From Emticicia soli (GTDB lineage: Bacteria > Bacteroidota > Bacteroidia > Cytophagales > Spirosomataceae): DNA of 64,000 nt. This document shows positions 54,224 to 63,133 of this stretch, one piece after another. Numbering within the stretch: the first letter of the stretch is position 1; each line of letters begins with the position of its first letter. The position numbers were made by a program, and so were the translations under genes. The notes beneath the pieces were generated by a model. The model was not told the DNA's origin and did not search any database. It saw only the letters and a list, made by a program, of their open reading frames with translations. Location: positions 20,773-84,772 of the forward strand of contig NZ_JBBEWC010000019.1 in NCBI RefSeq assembly GCF_037860775.1, in the 5' to 3' direction.

Positions 54224-55558
54224 TTAATTCTCTCCGAAACCGATTTTACCTGAAAGCGATGCGCCATAAGGTACAAAATCAGCATTTACGCCCATTACCT
54301 TACAAGCCTCGGCCGCAACTCTGATAGAGTTGTTGGTGCTGCGTTCGTCAGGGTAAATATGCGCCATATTGGCTATATACAGATTTTTGGTTGGGGTTTC
54401 GCAAGCTGGTACTTTATCTGAGAAGTTCAGGTCGCACACGGTAGCGGCTGTATTGGTTTTGAATATGTACACATTCTTAATCCAGTCTTCTGAAAACTCA
54501 GGGTTAATACGCTTCAATGGCGGAATCATCACGGCCTTGATTTCGTCGTTACTCATTTTTGCTAAGTCTTCGCTCATAGCAAAGTAGCGAGACAGATACA
54601 CAATGTGCGAACCATTGTATTGCTCTTTAGGTATAAAGTTGGTGTGCTCAATTACACCACCAAACGGAAAGCCCTGGTCGGCCACGTTCATCCAGTAAAT
54701 ATGGCTGAACGATTTTTTCAGCTCCAGAATAGTACACACCGCACCAAAGTATTCAATACCATTGGCATCGAGCGATGAATTTTTAATCTTATCAAAATAA
54801 ATTGACGGAATCGTCAATAAAAACTTATCGCCTTCCAGTTGCAAGTTTTTAGTTTTGATGCCTTTTATTTCGTTATTCTCAATCTTAAACTCTTCAACAG
54901 GCTCGTTTTTAATTAGCTCAACACCCATTTCTTCCAATCTCTTCAGAAGTACCTCTATCAGGGTTTTCCAACTGCCTTGTATATAGCCCAAACTTTCATC
55001 ACCTTCTTTACGAGAACCCAAACGTTGAGCCATACGGCCTATCATCCACGATAATGGCACCTGATTGGCATAAGGGCCAAACTTGATATTAAGCATGGGT
55101 TTCCAGAGTGCATCGGTTATGTCTCGGCCTGCCCATTTATAGAACCATTCTAGTGTAGGTTTGTCTTCATTTTCTCTCCATTTGGCAAATTTGCCAAGAA
55201 AAATACTGGTTAAGCCAAATCGTAATTTTCCTAGCAAACCCACAGGTTTAAATTTCAGAAGGTCGATAGGAGAATTGAAATTATATATTTTGCCATTTCT
55301 GAAAACCCCCATGGTGGTTTTCTTATAAAAGGCTTTATCGGCAATTCCTAAATCTTGTAGCAACCAACGAAGCTCGGCATCTTGTGTGAAAAAATGGTGG
55401 TAATAATGTTCTAGCTGATTGCCGCCAATTTCAAAGGTATTCAGTAGGCCACCAAATTTATCGCTCCCTTCTATAACAGTTACTTTTATACCTTGTTTGG
55501 CTGCTATATAGGCTGCTGCTAATCCGGTCATTCCGCCACCTATTATATTTAATTTCAT
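54224..55558 (-). CDS. FAD-dependent oxidoreductase, protoporphyrinogen-oxidase/amine-oxidase-like
   Basis: The protein has 444 residues. The Rossmann FAD motif is IIGGGMTGLAAAYIAAKQG and the second part is FGGLLNTFEIGG. The C-terminus has NMAHIYPDERSTNNSIRVAA, the second FAD contact. Relatives in polysaccharide loci are annotated as NAD(P)/FAD oxidoreductases and resemble UDP-galactopyranose-mutase-like or desaturase-like enzymes; the substrate is unknown. It is the last gene of the rsmH-glycan operon, 21 bases after the membrane protein. Confidence 0.85.
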   Translation of the reverse strand: MKLNIIGGGMTGLAAAYIAAKQGIKVTVIEGSDKFGGLLNTFEIGGNQLEHYYHHFFTQDAELRWLLQDLGIADKAFYKKTTMGVFRNGKIYNFNSPIDLLKFKPVGLLGKLRFGLTSIFLGKFAKWRENEDKPTLEWFYKWAGRDITDALWKPMLNIKFGPYANQVPLSWMIGRMAQRLGSRKEGDESLGYIQGSWKTLIEVLLKRLEEMGVELIKNEPVEEFKIENNEIKGIKTKNLQLEGDKFLLTIPSIYFDKIKNSSLDANGIEYFGAVCTILELKKSFSHIYWMNVADQGFPFGGVIEHTNFIPKEQYNGSHIVYLSRYFAMSEDLAKMSNDEIKAVMIPPLKRINPEFSEDWIKNVYIFKTNTAATVCDLNFSDKVPACETPTKNLYIANMAHIYPDERSTNNSIRVAAEACKVMGVNADFVPYGASLSGKIGFGEN

Positions 55559-55579
55559 ATCAGATGCTATTTATTTTGT

Positions 55580-57391
55580 CTATTGAATGCTAATTGTTTG
55601 TTCTTTAATAACCTTAAACTGGTTGTTTTCGAGTTTTCCTATTTTCATGCTAAATTGTCCGCTTGGTATATCAGGCTTAGCCACGATGGCATCAATCTGA
55701 TTATTATAAAACCTTTGTGTGCTCAGAAAATTGGTAAACTTATTGGCTTGTGTTTCTAATGGAAACGCCAGACGATTTTTGTCGTTGGTGAAAATAGCGT
55801 AGTAGCCATCGTATCTTGTGCCAAACGGAACAAACACGTTAGCAAGCTCAATACGGAAGGTATTAAAACCATCAGTTATCTTAACAGCTTCGCCACCTGT
55901 ACTAGCCACCTGATTTTCGTATAAGGCTTTATTCATTACATCTATTTCGGCAGGGGGCGTGTAGTTTTTGAAATGTACACGGCTAATCCAAAGTATATCG
56001 TTCACGTATTTCATGATACCCGGTACAAAACCTGCATAATTGAACGGCGGAATCGGCAAACGTTGGTATTGGGTAATAGGAGCGTGGTCGTCAGGATTAC
56101 GAGAGTTTTCAAAGGCATAGTAATAATAACGCCCGTTGTTTTTCCAGTTCAGAATCGTTGTTCCAAAGAAACGGCGACGATTTTCTACATCGTCCCAACT
56201 TTCGTAGTACGAAAACAGATTGAATAATAAACCTGCAATAATAGAAATACGTAAGTAGTTTTTCCATCGACTAGCAGGTAATATATTAAATGTACTTAGA
56301 TACAAGATTATAAACATAATAAGCGAAACCGTTTTGTAACGGCTTGCAAAGGCCTGCTCTATGCCCTGGCTTGCTCTTGATGCTGCAAAGGCTGCCCCAC
56401 TTAAACCCACAAAAATAAATGCCGCCAACAGGTATAAGTTGAACTTCGGATACTGCATTAGTTTATTATAAAGCCTGTAAAACCAGTTATGCATATTTTT
56501 TTTGGCTTTCGGGTAAAAGCGGTAATACAAAAAAGTAAACAGCATAACAGCCAGCCAGCCAATCATGAGTAAGCCCATAATAATAGCTACTGTATGTTTT
56601 ACAGTAATATTATAAACCTGCACGGTGCTATCGATAGGCGAACCGAAGAATGCAAAGAAATCAGCTACTATAATATGTGGAAATTGGGTGATGTTAACCA
56701 TCACGTCGGGTCTGATGCCGGGTTTCTGGAAATTATGAAAATATAACCAGAAGCTAAAAGCTACTATGGCCGCAAACTGTATTTTTTCGCTTTTGGTGCG
56801 TGCATATAAAATCACAGGAATGGCCGCCAGAAACGAAAACATGCCATTGCCATTGGTAAACATAGCCACAAAAAAGAGCACATTGGCCAGATAAAACGCC
56901 CAGGCTTTTTTGTTGAATAGTAGTAAGCCAAAACCCCAAAGCCCAAAGATAATAACCACATTTGGTTGCAAAGAGGTAATAGCCCAGAAGATGTTTTCGA
57001 TAGGCTGAGTATTGAAAACAATAAAGATAATTGGCACAAGATAGGCCAATCCTACATTGATTTCTTTCAGTAAACGATAGAAAACAAATGGCAGAATAAG
57101 CAGATACGAAACACCCATGAGCATGAGTATCTTGTAGTTTACTTCGCCGAATAGGTTATAGCAAAGCAAGGTACTTAGCCTTACATAAATAATTCGGTGC
57201 TCGCACATTTGTGAAAACAAGAGGGTGATTTTTTCCCAGAAAGTGGTTTGCTGCATCCAGCTTGCCAGAAAACCTTCAATGCCGTGCCAGTCGTCGTTCC
57301 ACCCGATGTTGAAAGCATTTTTATAAACAAAAATATAAAATGCAATAATAGGAGCCAGAATCAGAAAATATATACCTGCTTTATTTTTCAT
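55580..57391 (-). CDS. Polytopic membrane protein, possible GT-C glycosyltransferase
   Basis: The protein has 603 residues. About ten to eleven membrane helices occupy residues 5-430, followed by a ~170-residue soluble C-terminal domain. The first loop has NDDWHGIEGF, which could be the acidic catalytic motif of a GT-C enzyme such as mannosyl- or arabinosyl-type transferases. I recognise no specific family. Its place between three glycosyltransferases and a FAD enzyme supports a role in making or assembling a surface glycan from polyprenyl donors. Confidence 0.65.
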   Translation of the reverse strand: MKNKAGIYFLILAPIIAFYIFVYKNAFNIGWNDDWHGIEGFLASWMQQTTFWEKITLLFSQMCEHRIIYVRLSTLLCYNLFGEVNYKILMLMGVSYLLILPFVFYRLLKEINVGLAYLVPIIFIVFNTQPIENIFWAITSLQPNVVIIFGLWGFGLLLFNKKAWAFYLANVLFFVAMFTNGNGMFSFLAAIPVILYARTKSEKIQFAAIVAFSFWLYFHNFQKPGIRPDVMVNITQFPHIIVADFFAFFGSPIDSTVQVYNITVKHTVAIIMGLLMIGWLAVMLFTFLYYRFYPKAKKNMHNWFYRLYNKLMQYPKFNLYLLAAFIFVGLSGAAFAASRASQGIEQAFASRYKTVSLIMFIILYLSTFNILPASRWKNYLRISIIAGLLFNLFSYYESWDDVENRRRFFGTTILNWKNNGRYYYYAFENSRNPDDHAPITQYQRLPIPPFNYAGFVPGIMKYVNDILWISRVHFKNYTPPAEIDVMNKALYENQVASTGGEAVKITDGFNTFRIELANVFVPFGTRYDGYYAIFTNDKNRLAFPLETQANKFTNFLSTQRFYNNQIDAIVAKPDIPSGQFSMKIGKLENNQFKVIKEQTISIQ

Positions 57392-57433
57392 TCAAAAAGA
57401 TAGTTTGTGTGAGTATTCCGGGATAACAAGGCC

Positions 57434-58351
57434 TTAAAATTTTTCTACAGACTCAACGTAATCCTGAAAGTGCGCTGCCGGAAGAAAATTGAAATTTACC
57501 CGATACGAGAGCACTGTGAAAACCAAAATCAAAGCGCTCAGGAAAGCCTGCATCAGAATTCCGAAAAATAGCAAGACTCCCCAAGTAGGAATGCTCACAC
57601 TGTTGACAAAAACAATAATTATGCATAGAATCGCTACCAGAATGAGCGATGAAATAGCAATCAGCAGGCGGACAGATACCGTATCGATATAAACTGCAAC
57701 CGCACTTAGCCCATGTATTACTAAAGAAGTATAATTCATCTTAGATTTACCTGTGTATCGCTCGCCTCTTTCAAGCCCGACAGACTTATATAACAGTCTT
57801 GAACGGATAATACCCCCAGGATAATGATTCCAGATGTCGGATACGTGCGTAACTTTATCCAGTAATTTTTTCGGAATTACTGAAAAATTACCAAAATTGA
57901 TAACCTTACCCGTAAGGAAAATAAACGCATACTTATAGATTTTATAAAAAATCTTGAAGAAAAAACTCTCTTTACGTTTGGTTCGGCGGGCAAAAACAAT
58001 CTCTTTTCCTCCGTTTGACGATGCCTCGTCGAGTAGAATTGGTAGATGCTCAGGTTTGTCTTCACCGTCTACGTCCATTACCACAAAAAAATCGTTGTTT
58101 GAGTTGGCATTGAGGTAAGATAAACCAATGGCTATGGCTTTTTGGTGCCCAAGGTTTTTGTTCAGATGGAGGATTTCGACAGGATGTCCTTTCAATTTAT
58201 CTCCATCAACCTCCTGACTCGAACAATCGTCAACCACTAATATTCTATAATCATGGTATTTTGTAGGTGTCAAAACTAATCGTATTTGTTCGATTAGCTG
58301 ATACAAACAATCCCAGTCATTAAAAAGTGGAGTAACAATAGTTATTTTCAT
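57434..58351 (-). CDS. Family-2 glycosyltransferase with C-terminal membrane helices
   Basis: The protein has 305 residues. The catalytic domain has IVTPLFNDWDCLYQLI, LVVDDCSSQEVDG, NKNLGHQKAIAIGLS and VMDVDGEDKPEHLP (DxD-type metal site). Two C-terminal helices (about 225-250 and 258-280) resemble DPM1-type enzymes. The basic RRTKRKESFFF segment is shared with the GtrB-like protein at 52801 (RTKRKEGFF), suggesting the same subfamily. It is probably a polyprenyl-phosphate sugar transferase in the glycan operon. Confidence 0.87.
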   Translation of the reverse strand: MKITIVTPLFNDWDCLYQLIEQIRLVLTPTKYHDYRILVVDDCSSQEVDGDKLKGHPVEILHLNKNLGHQKAIAIGLSYLNANSNNDFFVVMDVDGEDKPEHLPILLDEASSNGGKEIVFARRTKRKESFFFKIFYKIYKYAFIFLTGKVINFGNFSVIPKKLLDKVTHVSDIWNHYPGGIIRSRLLYKSVGLERGERYTGKSKMNYTSLVIHGLSAVAVYIDTVSVRLLIAISSLILVAILCIIIVFVNSVSIPTWGVLLFFGILMQAFLSALILVFTVLSYRVNFNFLPAAHFQDYVESVEKF

Positions 58352-58412
58352 ATAAACAAACCTCTTGCTTCTTTAGAGGACACCTATTTAAGAAATCAGT
58401 TGTATTGCAAAA

Positions 58413-59252
58413 TTAGGAAAAATTACGCTCGTATGCTTCAATTTGTTCGTCGTATCGCCTTAAAGTTTCCTTAACGGTTGAGTCATACTTAAAATCGAGC
58501 CATTTGTTCACATCAGTAAACATCTGTTTACGGTTTTTCAGAAAGCCTACATTGGTCGGTGCTTGTACGTTACTTAGCCCACCACGGTGTTTTCGGTAAA
58601 CACCCATTGGTTCAGCAATATAATGAATATCGCCACGGGCGGCCAGTTGTATTACCAGTGCCCAGTCGCCGGCGGCAGCCCTGCTGTGCCATTCTACAAA
58701 ATCGTGGTCACGAAAATAATTGCGGTAGAAAGTACTGGCAGTAGCAATAAACCAACGGTCTTCCAGAATATCCTTAATTGTGGAATGTATTTTCTGGGCT
58801 GGCTCATTAAAAAAATGCTCTGGCGATTTATCTTCATAAATCACCGTCATGTTATGGTGGCAAACCATATAATCTTTGTTGAACTCCATAAAATCAAACT
58901 GTTTCTGTAGTTTCAATGGGTCTGTCCAGTAATCGTCTCCTTCGCACAAAGCCACATAATCGCCTTTACAAGCCTTTAAAATGGAAAGTACATTGTTACG
59001 TCCGGCAAATTCTCTTGGCTCTTTAGGTCCTTGGTTTTCCTGATGCAGAAATGCATTGAAAAGATGTGGGTACTGCGCAATGTATTCTTTTATGATGACT
59101 TGGTTATTATCAGTCGAGGCATCGTCACCAATCACAATTTCTATATCAAAATCAGTTTTTTGCATCAGCACACCATCGAGCGTTTGTCTGATAAACTGCT
59201 CGTGGTTATAAGTAGGAATACAAACACTAACCTTAGGGTTGGTAGATTTCAT
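58413..59252 (-). CDS. Family-2 glycosyltransferase
   Basis: The protein has 279 residues, soluble or peripheral. GT-A motifs are VSVCIPTYNHEQFIRQTLDG, EIVIGDDASTDNNQ and CEGDDYWTDPLKLQ, with HRGGLS near the acceptor side. It is a close relative of the next gene upstream (59264), which shares IGDDAS/VGDDAS and GDDYWTD, so the two probably arose by duplication. It would add one sugar to a glycan. Donor and acceptor are unknown. Confidence 0.9.
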   Translation of the reverse strand: MKSTNPKVSVCIPTYNHEQFIRQTLDGVLMQKTDFDIEIVIGDDASTDNNQVIIKEYIAQYPHLFNAFLHQENQGPKEPREFAGRNNVLSILKACKGDYVALCEGDDYWTDPLKLQKQFDFMEFNKDYMVCHHNMTVIYEDKSPEHFFNEPAQKIHSTIKDILEDRWFIATASTFYRNYFRDHDFVEWHSRAAAGDWALVIQLAARGDIHYIAEPMGVYRKHRGGLSNVQAPTNVGFLKNRKQMFTDVNKWLDFKYDSTVKETLRRYDEQIEAYERNFS

Positions 59253-59263
59253 GTAGCGTAATG

Positions 59264-60247
59264 TTAGAAACTATTTTTGATACGATGAGGCAACAAGGCA
59301 AAAAAACTATACGTTTTACTGAGCCATTTAGGAAAAATATATTCTCTGATAATTTCTTTCTTGATTTCAGCCGATGGCTTGCCTAATCGCAGATACTGAA
59401 TAGCAGCAAATACCTTTTTGTTGTACTTATCAACATATTGTTTGCTATCGAGCAGCATTCTGTAATAACGGGCAATGTTTTTATTGAGAGTTTGGTGAAA
59501 CTTATAGTTGAGTTCCTGATCTATGCCGCGATACATGCCAATGCGATTATGAAGAAATTCTGCATCGGTATAGCCATCGGTAAAACTCATGCCTGTATGG
59601 CGGTTTTTACGATAAACCGACATCACCTCGTTTATGTATTTAAACTTGCCGCCATTTTTGCCCAATAAAATATAACGAGGTATATCGCCGCTTTTCGACT
59701 CATGAAACCATTGCGGGTAATGTGTAATTATGCCATTACGGAACAAAATGGCCGAGGTAGCAATAAACCATACTTCGTCTTCTCCAATAAAGTCTTCTAC
59801 GGTTACTATCTCTTTTTGGTCGGGCGGGTTAACAAATTGATTCGGGTGAGAATCATCATCAAAGATAATTTCGGCATTATGGAAACAGGCTACATAATCA
59901 GGATAAGCGTCCAGAAAATCAGCCATTTTTTGTAGTTTATTATCATCAGTCCAGTAGTCGTCGCCATCCATAGGAGCAACGTATTGGCCTTTGGCTACTT
60001 CCAATGCCACCAGGGTATTATTCTTCCCGAAGCCACCGAGGTTTTTCTGGTGTAGTAAGGGAACAATAATATCAGGATATTTTGCATGATATTCTTTAAT
60101 AATCGCTTGCGTATTATCAGGCGAAGCATCATCTCCTACCAGTATTTCGAAACGAAAATTTACTTTTTGGCTCAGAATGGAATCTAACGTTTTACGAATA
60201 AATTTTTCGTGTTTATAGGTCAGAACCATTACACTTATTTTTACCAT
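59264..60247 (-). CDS. Family-2 glycosyltransferase
   Basis: The protein has 327 residues from the ATG at 60247; a GTG at 60256 abutting the rsmH stop is an alternative. GT-A motifs are MVLTYKHEKFIRKTLDSIL, LVGDDASPDNTQ and MDGDDYWTDDNKLQ. It resembles the neighbour at 58413 but is longer at the C-terminus (helical, basic). It follows rsmH directly, with 9 bases between stop and ATG, so it is surely in the same transcript. Confidence 0.9.
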   Translation of the reverse strand: MVKISVMVLTYKHEKFIRKTLDSILSQKVNFRFEILVGDDASPDNTQAIIKEYHAKYPDIIVPLLHQKNLGGFGKNNTLVALEVAKGQYVAPMDGDDYWTDDNKLQKMADFLDAYPDYVACFHNAEIIFDDDSHPNQFVNPPDQKEIVTVEDFIGEDEVWFIATSAILFRNGIITHYPQWFHESKSGDIPRYILLGKNGGKFKYINEVMSVYRKNRHTGMSFTDGYTDAEFLHNRIGMYRGIDQELNYKFHQTLNKNIARYYRMLLDSKQYVDKYNKKVFAAIQYLRLGKPSAEIKKEIIREYIFPKWLSKTYSFFALLPHRIKNSF

Positions 60248-60256
60248 CTCATTCAC

Positions 60257-61165
60257 TTATTTTAAACGCTCCGCTATACGCAATTTTGCACTTCTGGCTC
60301 TTGGGTTCTGTTGTCTCTCTTCTTCACTGGCTTCTATTGCTTTTCTATTAACGGCCTCTAAGGGTTTTAAATCATTTCCAAAAAAATCTTTTTCTACTTC
60401 TCCACCAAACTTACCACTGCGTATAAAGTTCTTCACCAATCGGTCTTCTAGTGAATGATAAGACATCACCACCAGTCGCCCGTTAATATCCAATACCTCT
60501 GGTGTTTGTTGCAAAAACTCTTCTAAAACAGCCATTTCCTGATTTACTTCAATGCGCAAAGCCTGAAAAACCTGTGCAAAGTATTTGTTCTCTTTACCAC
60601 GAGGTGTAAATTTCTGCAAGGTATTTTTTAAATCATTGATGGTATCGATGCTTTTATTGAGGCGGGCTGTATAAATAGCTTGGGCGGCTGTGCGGGCGTT
60701 TTGTATCTCGCCATACATGCCCAGAATTTTGTGCAGTTGCTCAACCGAATATTCGTTAACAATATTTTTGGCTGTTATGTCAGCCGTCTGGTTCATGCGC
60801 ATATCTAGCTCAGCATCAAATCTGGTCGAGAAACCACGCTCAGGGGTATCAATCTGATGAGACGATATACCAAGGTCGGCCAATATGCCATCTACTTTTT
60901 TTACGCCAAACAAGCGTAGATATTGTTTGATACTACGGAAATTGGCTTCAATGAAAGTGAAGTTTTTACTATCTATCAGTTTTGACTCGGCCTTTGCGTC
61001 GGCATCCTGGTCGAAAGCGTAGAGCTTACCTGTGGTAAGGTGTTCAAGAATAGCTCTTGAGTGCCCACCGCCGCCAAATGTTACGTCTACATAAACGCCA
61101 TCTGGCTTAAGATTAAGGCCATCGAGGCATTCTTTGAGCATAACAGGTACATGGTAGGCAGACAT
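60257..61165 (-). CDS. rsmH: 16S rRNA m4C1402 methyltransferase RsmH (MraW)
   Basis: The protein has 302 residues from the ATG at 61165. The longer frame to 61270 would cover a promoter-type -7 element (TATTTTTG, minus strand 61203-61196), so I reject it. MSAYHVPVMLKECLDGL, DVTFGGGGHSRAIL (SAM motif), ILADLGISSHQID and RGFSTRFDAELDMRM are diagnostic, as is SYHSLEDRLVKNF. It methylates C1402 in the ribosomal decoding site. It normally leads the division cluster (mraZ-rsmH-ftsL-ftsI); here no division gene is adjacent and it precedes glycosyltransferases. Confidence 0.96.
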   Translation of the reverse strand: MSAYHVPVMLKECLDGLNLKPDGVYVDVTFGGGGHSRAILEHLTTGKLYAFDQDADAKAESKLIDSKNFTFIEANFRSIKQYLRLFGVKKVDGILADLGISSHQIDTPERGFSTRFDAELDMRMNQTADITAKNIVNEYSVEQLHKILGMYGEIQNARTAAQAIYTARLNKSIDTINDLKNTLQKFTPRGKENKYFAQVFQALRIEVNQEMAVLEEFLQQTPEVLDINGRLVVMSYHSLEDRLVKNFIRSGKFGGEVEKDFFGNDLKPLEAVNRKAIEASEEERQQNPRARSAKLRIAERLK

Positions 61166-61195
61166 ACGAAAGCAATTAAATATCGATAATAATTG

Positions 61196-61203
61196 CAAAA
61201 ATA
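61196..61203 (-). promoter_or_regulatory. -7 element of the rsmH-glycan operon (TATTTTTG)
   Basis: TATTTTTG on the minus strand lies 30 bases before the rsmH ATG at 61165. No clear -33 TTTG is seen. Confidence 0.5.
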
Positions 61204-61371
61204 GTGAAAAATGAAAATATTCCCGTCTTAATAGAAGTTTATCTATTTTTGGGTAAGAAGAAATACACAAAACTAAAAGTTGATTATTTTTCGTTTCAAT
61301 AGTTGAGAATCATTAAAGGGTACTCTGAAAGATACACCTTTACCCTAAAACTATACAAAATCTGATTTTTC

Positions 61372-62580
61372 ATGGCACGACGAGAGGTGTTTGTTAATAT
61401 TTACGAGCAAATTACAGGATGGCGATTTGTACTTATTTTTCTTTTACTAATAATTGGCGCAGGAGTCTTGTATTATTTTACTCAACTGGGACTACAGGTT
61501 GAAGAAAGAGAAAAAAAATATGCGTCTTTATATGCAGCGGGAATTAGCTTTACGATAGAGCAAAATGGGTCAGACTGTGAGTACACCTATGTACAAGAAA
61601 TGCTGGAAGCCAACGAAACTGTGCCAATGATTATAGTCATGAATGGTGTACCCTCTGACTACTCTCAGAATATTCCGGAGTTGGAAGACAAAAAGAAAAA
61701 ATGGACTGAAAGCGAGAAGCTGGATTTTAAGTATAATCTAGTAGCCGAAATGGGGCAGGAGCATCCTCCTATTGAGTTTGTGGTTGGTAAAGATAAAGGT
61801 TATGTGTACTACAGCAACTCGGTAGTAGTAAGGCAATTGCGCTATTTTCCTTATGTGTTGATTGGTACTTTTCTTATTTTTGGCTCTTTGGCTTATATCG
61901 CCTATAGTTCGTCTCGCAAGGCTGAGCAGAATAGGGTATGGGTTGGCTTGGCCAAAGAAACTGCTCACCAGTTGGGCACGCCAATATCAGCCTTGATGGC
62001 ATGGGTTGAGGTACTAAGAGCAAATCCTGAATTTGATGCCAGCATAGGCGACGAAATGGAGAAAGATGTAAAACGATTAGAAACAATTACTACTCGTTTT
62101 TCAAACATTGGGTCTATTCCGCAGATGAATAAGGAAAAGATAGTTGAAATAGTTGAGCAGACATTGAAGTATCTTGAAAGAAGGATTTCGACAAAAGTAA
62201 AAGTATATTTTACCAGCCAGATACCTAATGATGTTTTGGTAGATGTAAACAGACATTTGTTTGAATGGGTAATAGAAAACCTTTGTAAAAATGCCGTAGA
62301 TGCCATGAGTGGCAAAGGTGAATTATCAGTATTGATACAGCCGCTTAGTAAAAACCGCATAGCTATTGATGTAACAGATACAGGTAAGGGGATTTCGCAG
62401 TCTAACTTACGTAAGGTATTCAGACCTGGTTTTAGTACTAAGAAAAGAGGTTGGGGTTTAGGGTTAACTTTAGCTAAGCGTATTATTGAAAACTATCATG
62501 AAGGGCGGCTGTATGTAAAAGAAACCCAGCTTGATAAAGGAACTACTTTCAGAATAATACTAGATGTAGCCGAAGCCTGA
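61372..62580 (+). CDS. Membrane sensor histidine kinase
   Basis: The protein has 402 residues. Two membrane helices (about 18-40 and 160-182) enclose a ~115-residue periplasmic sensor. The phosphoacceptor is the histidine in LAKETAHQLGTPISALM, an unusual H-box (HQLGTP rather than HELRTP) seen in a Bacteroidota subgroup. The ATPase domain has ENLCKNAVDAMSGKG (N box), DTGKGISQSNLRKVF and GLGLTLAKRIIENYH. No response regulator is adjacent, so it is an orphan kinase. Confidence 0.9.
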   Translation: MARREVFVNIYEQITGWRFVLIFLLLIIGAGVLYYFTQLGLQVEEREKKYASLYAAGISFTIEQNGSDCEYTYVQEMLEANETVPMIIVMNGVPSDYSQNIPELEDKKKKWTESEKLDFKYNLVAEMGQEHPPIEFVVGKDKGYVYYSNSVVVRQLRYFPYVLIGTFLIFGSLAYIAYSSSRKAEQNRVWVGLAKETAHQLGTPISALMAWVEVLRANPEFDASIGDEMEKDVKRLETITTRFSNIGSIPQMNKEKIVEIVEQTLKYLERRISTKVKVYFTSQIPNDVLVDVNRHLFEWVIENLCKNAVDAMSGKGELSVLIQPLSKNRIAIDVTDTGKGISQSNLRKVFRPGFSTKKRGWGLGLTLAKRIIENYHEGRLYVKETQLDKGTTFRIILDVAEA

Positions 62581-62593
62581 GTTACAATTCTGT

Positions 62594-63109
62594 TCAGTAA
62601 TCGAACGCAAACCAACATACATGATTTCGTAATTTCTGGTCGTCGAGTACCAATTCACGAATGGCATCTGGTAGTTGTTGTCGTTGCCATTCGCACTCTT
62701 TGCGTCCAGCTTCATCTCTTCCATTTTCTGAGACAGCTGCTTTTGCAGCCTTAATGGCATAAGCCGCTGCACCCAATTCATGGGCGGCTACATGGGCAAC
62801 TGCTACGGCTTGGCCTGCGGCCAGCGCAGCTTCTTTTGCCGCTCCCGAAACTTCTTTGGCTGCGGCATTGGCAATAAAGGCGGTTTGATGCGCTTGCTTC
62901 ATCGGAATTTCACCCCGTACCCATGCCCTTGTCATTTCTATAGCTATGCGTGGGCGATTATCATCAGGTTTTGCCTCTTCAAAAAAGTGCAACACGTGTT
63001 CAGCACAAGTGGCTGCCCATAGTGCAAGCAAATGATGGTCGGCATCTGTTAACGTGCCACCACGGCGAATAGTAATAAATCTTGGGTCTCTTATTTTGGT
63101 GAATATCAT
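62594..63109 (-). CDS. Imm5-like putative immunity protein
   Basis: The protein has 171 residues, almost all alpha-helical and alanine-rich. The pattern LTDADHHLLALWAATCAEHVLHFFEE, then PDDNRPRIAIEMTRAWVRGE and repeated AHxAA/AAKAA motifs, matches the Imm5-type immunity proteins of polymorphic toxin systems. It has no signal peptide. No toxin, PAAR, VgrG or Rhs gene is in the window, so it is an orphan. The related domain also occurs in proteins not tied to toxins, so the immunity role is uncertain. Confidence 0.6.
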   Translation of the reverse strand: MIFTKIRDPRFITIRRGGTLTDADHHLLALWAATCAEHVLHFFEEAKPDDNRPRIAIEMTRAWVRGEIPMKQAHQTAFIANAAAKEVSGAAKEAALAAGQAVAVAHVAAHELGAAAYAIKAAKAAVSENGRDEAGRKECEWQRQQLPDAIRELVLDDQKLRNHVCWFAFDY

Positions 63110-63133
63110 GCCGCTAATAAATCAATAAAAGTT

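Noticed and set aside
61166..61270. N-terminal extension of RsmH from 61270
   Set aside because: It covers a promoter-type element and adds 35 residues absent from the family.
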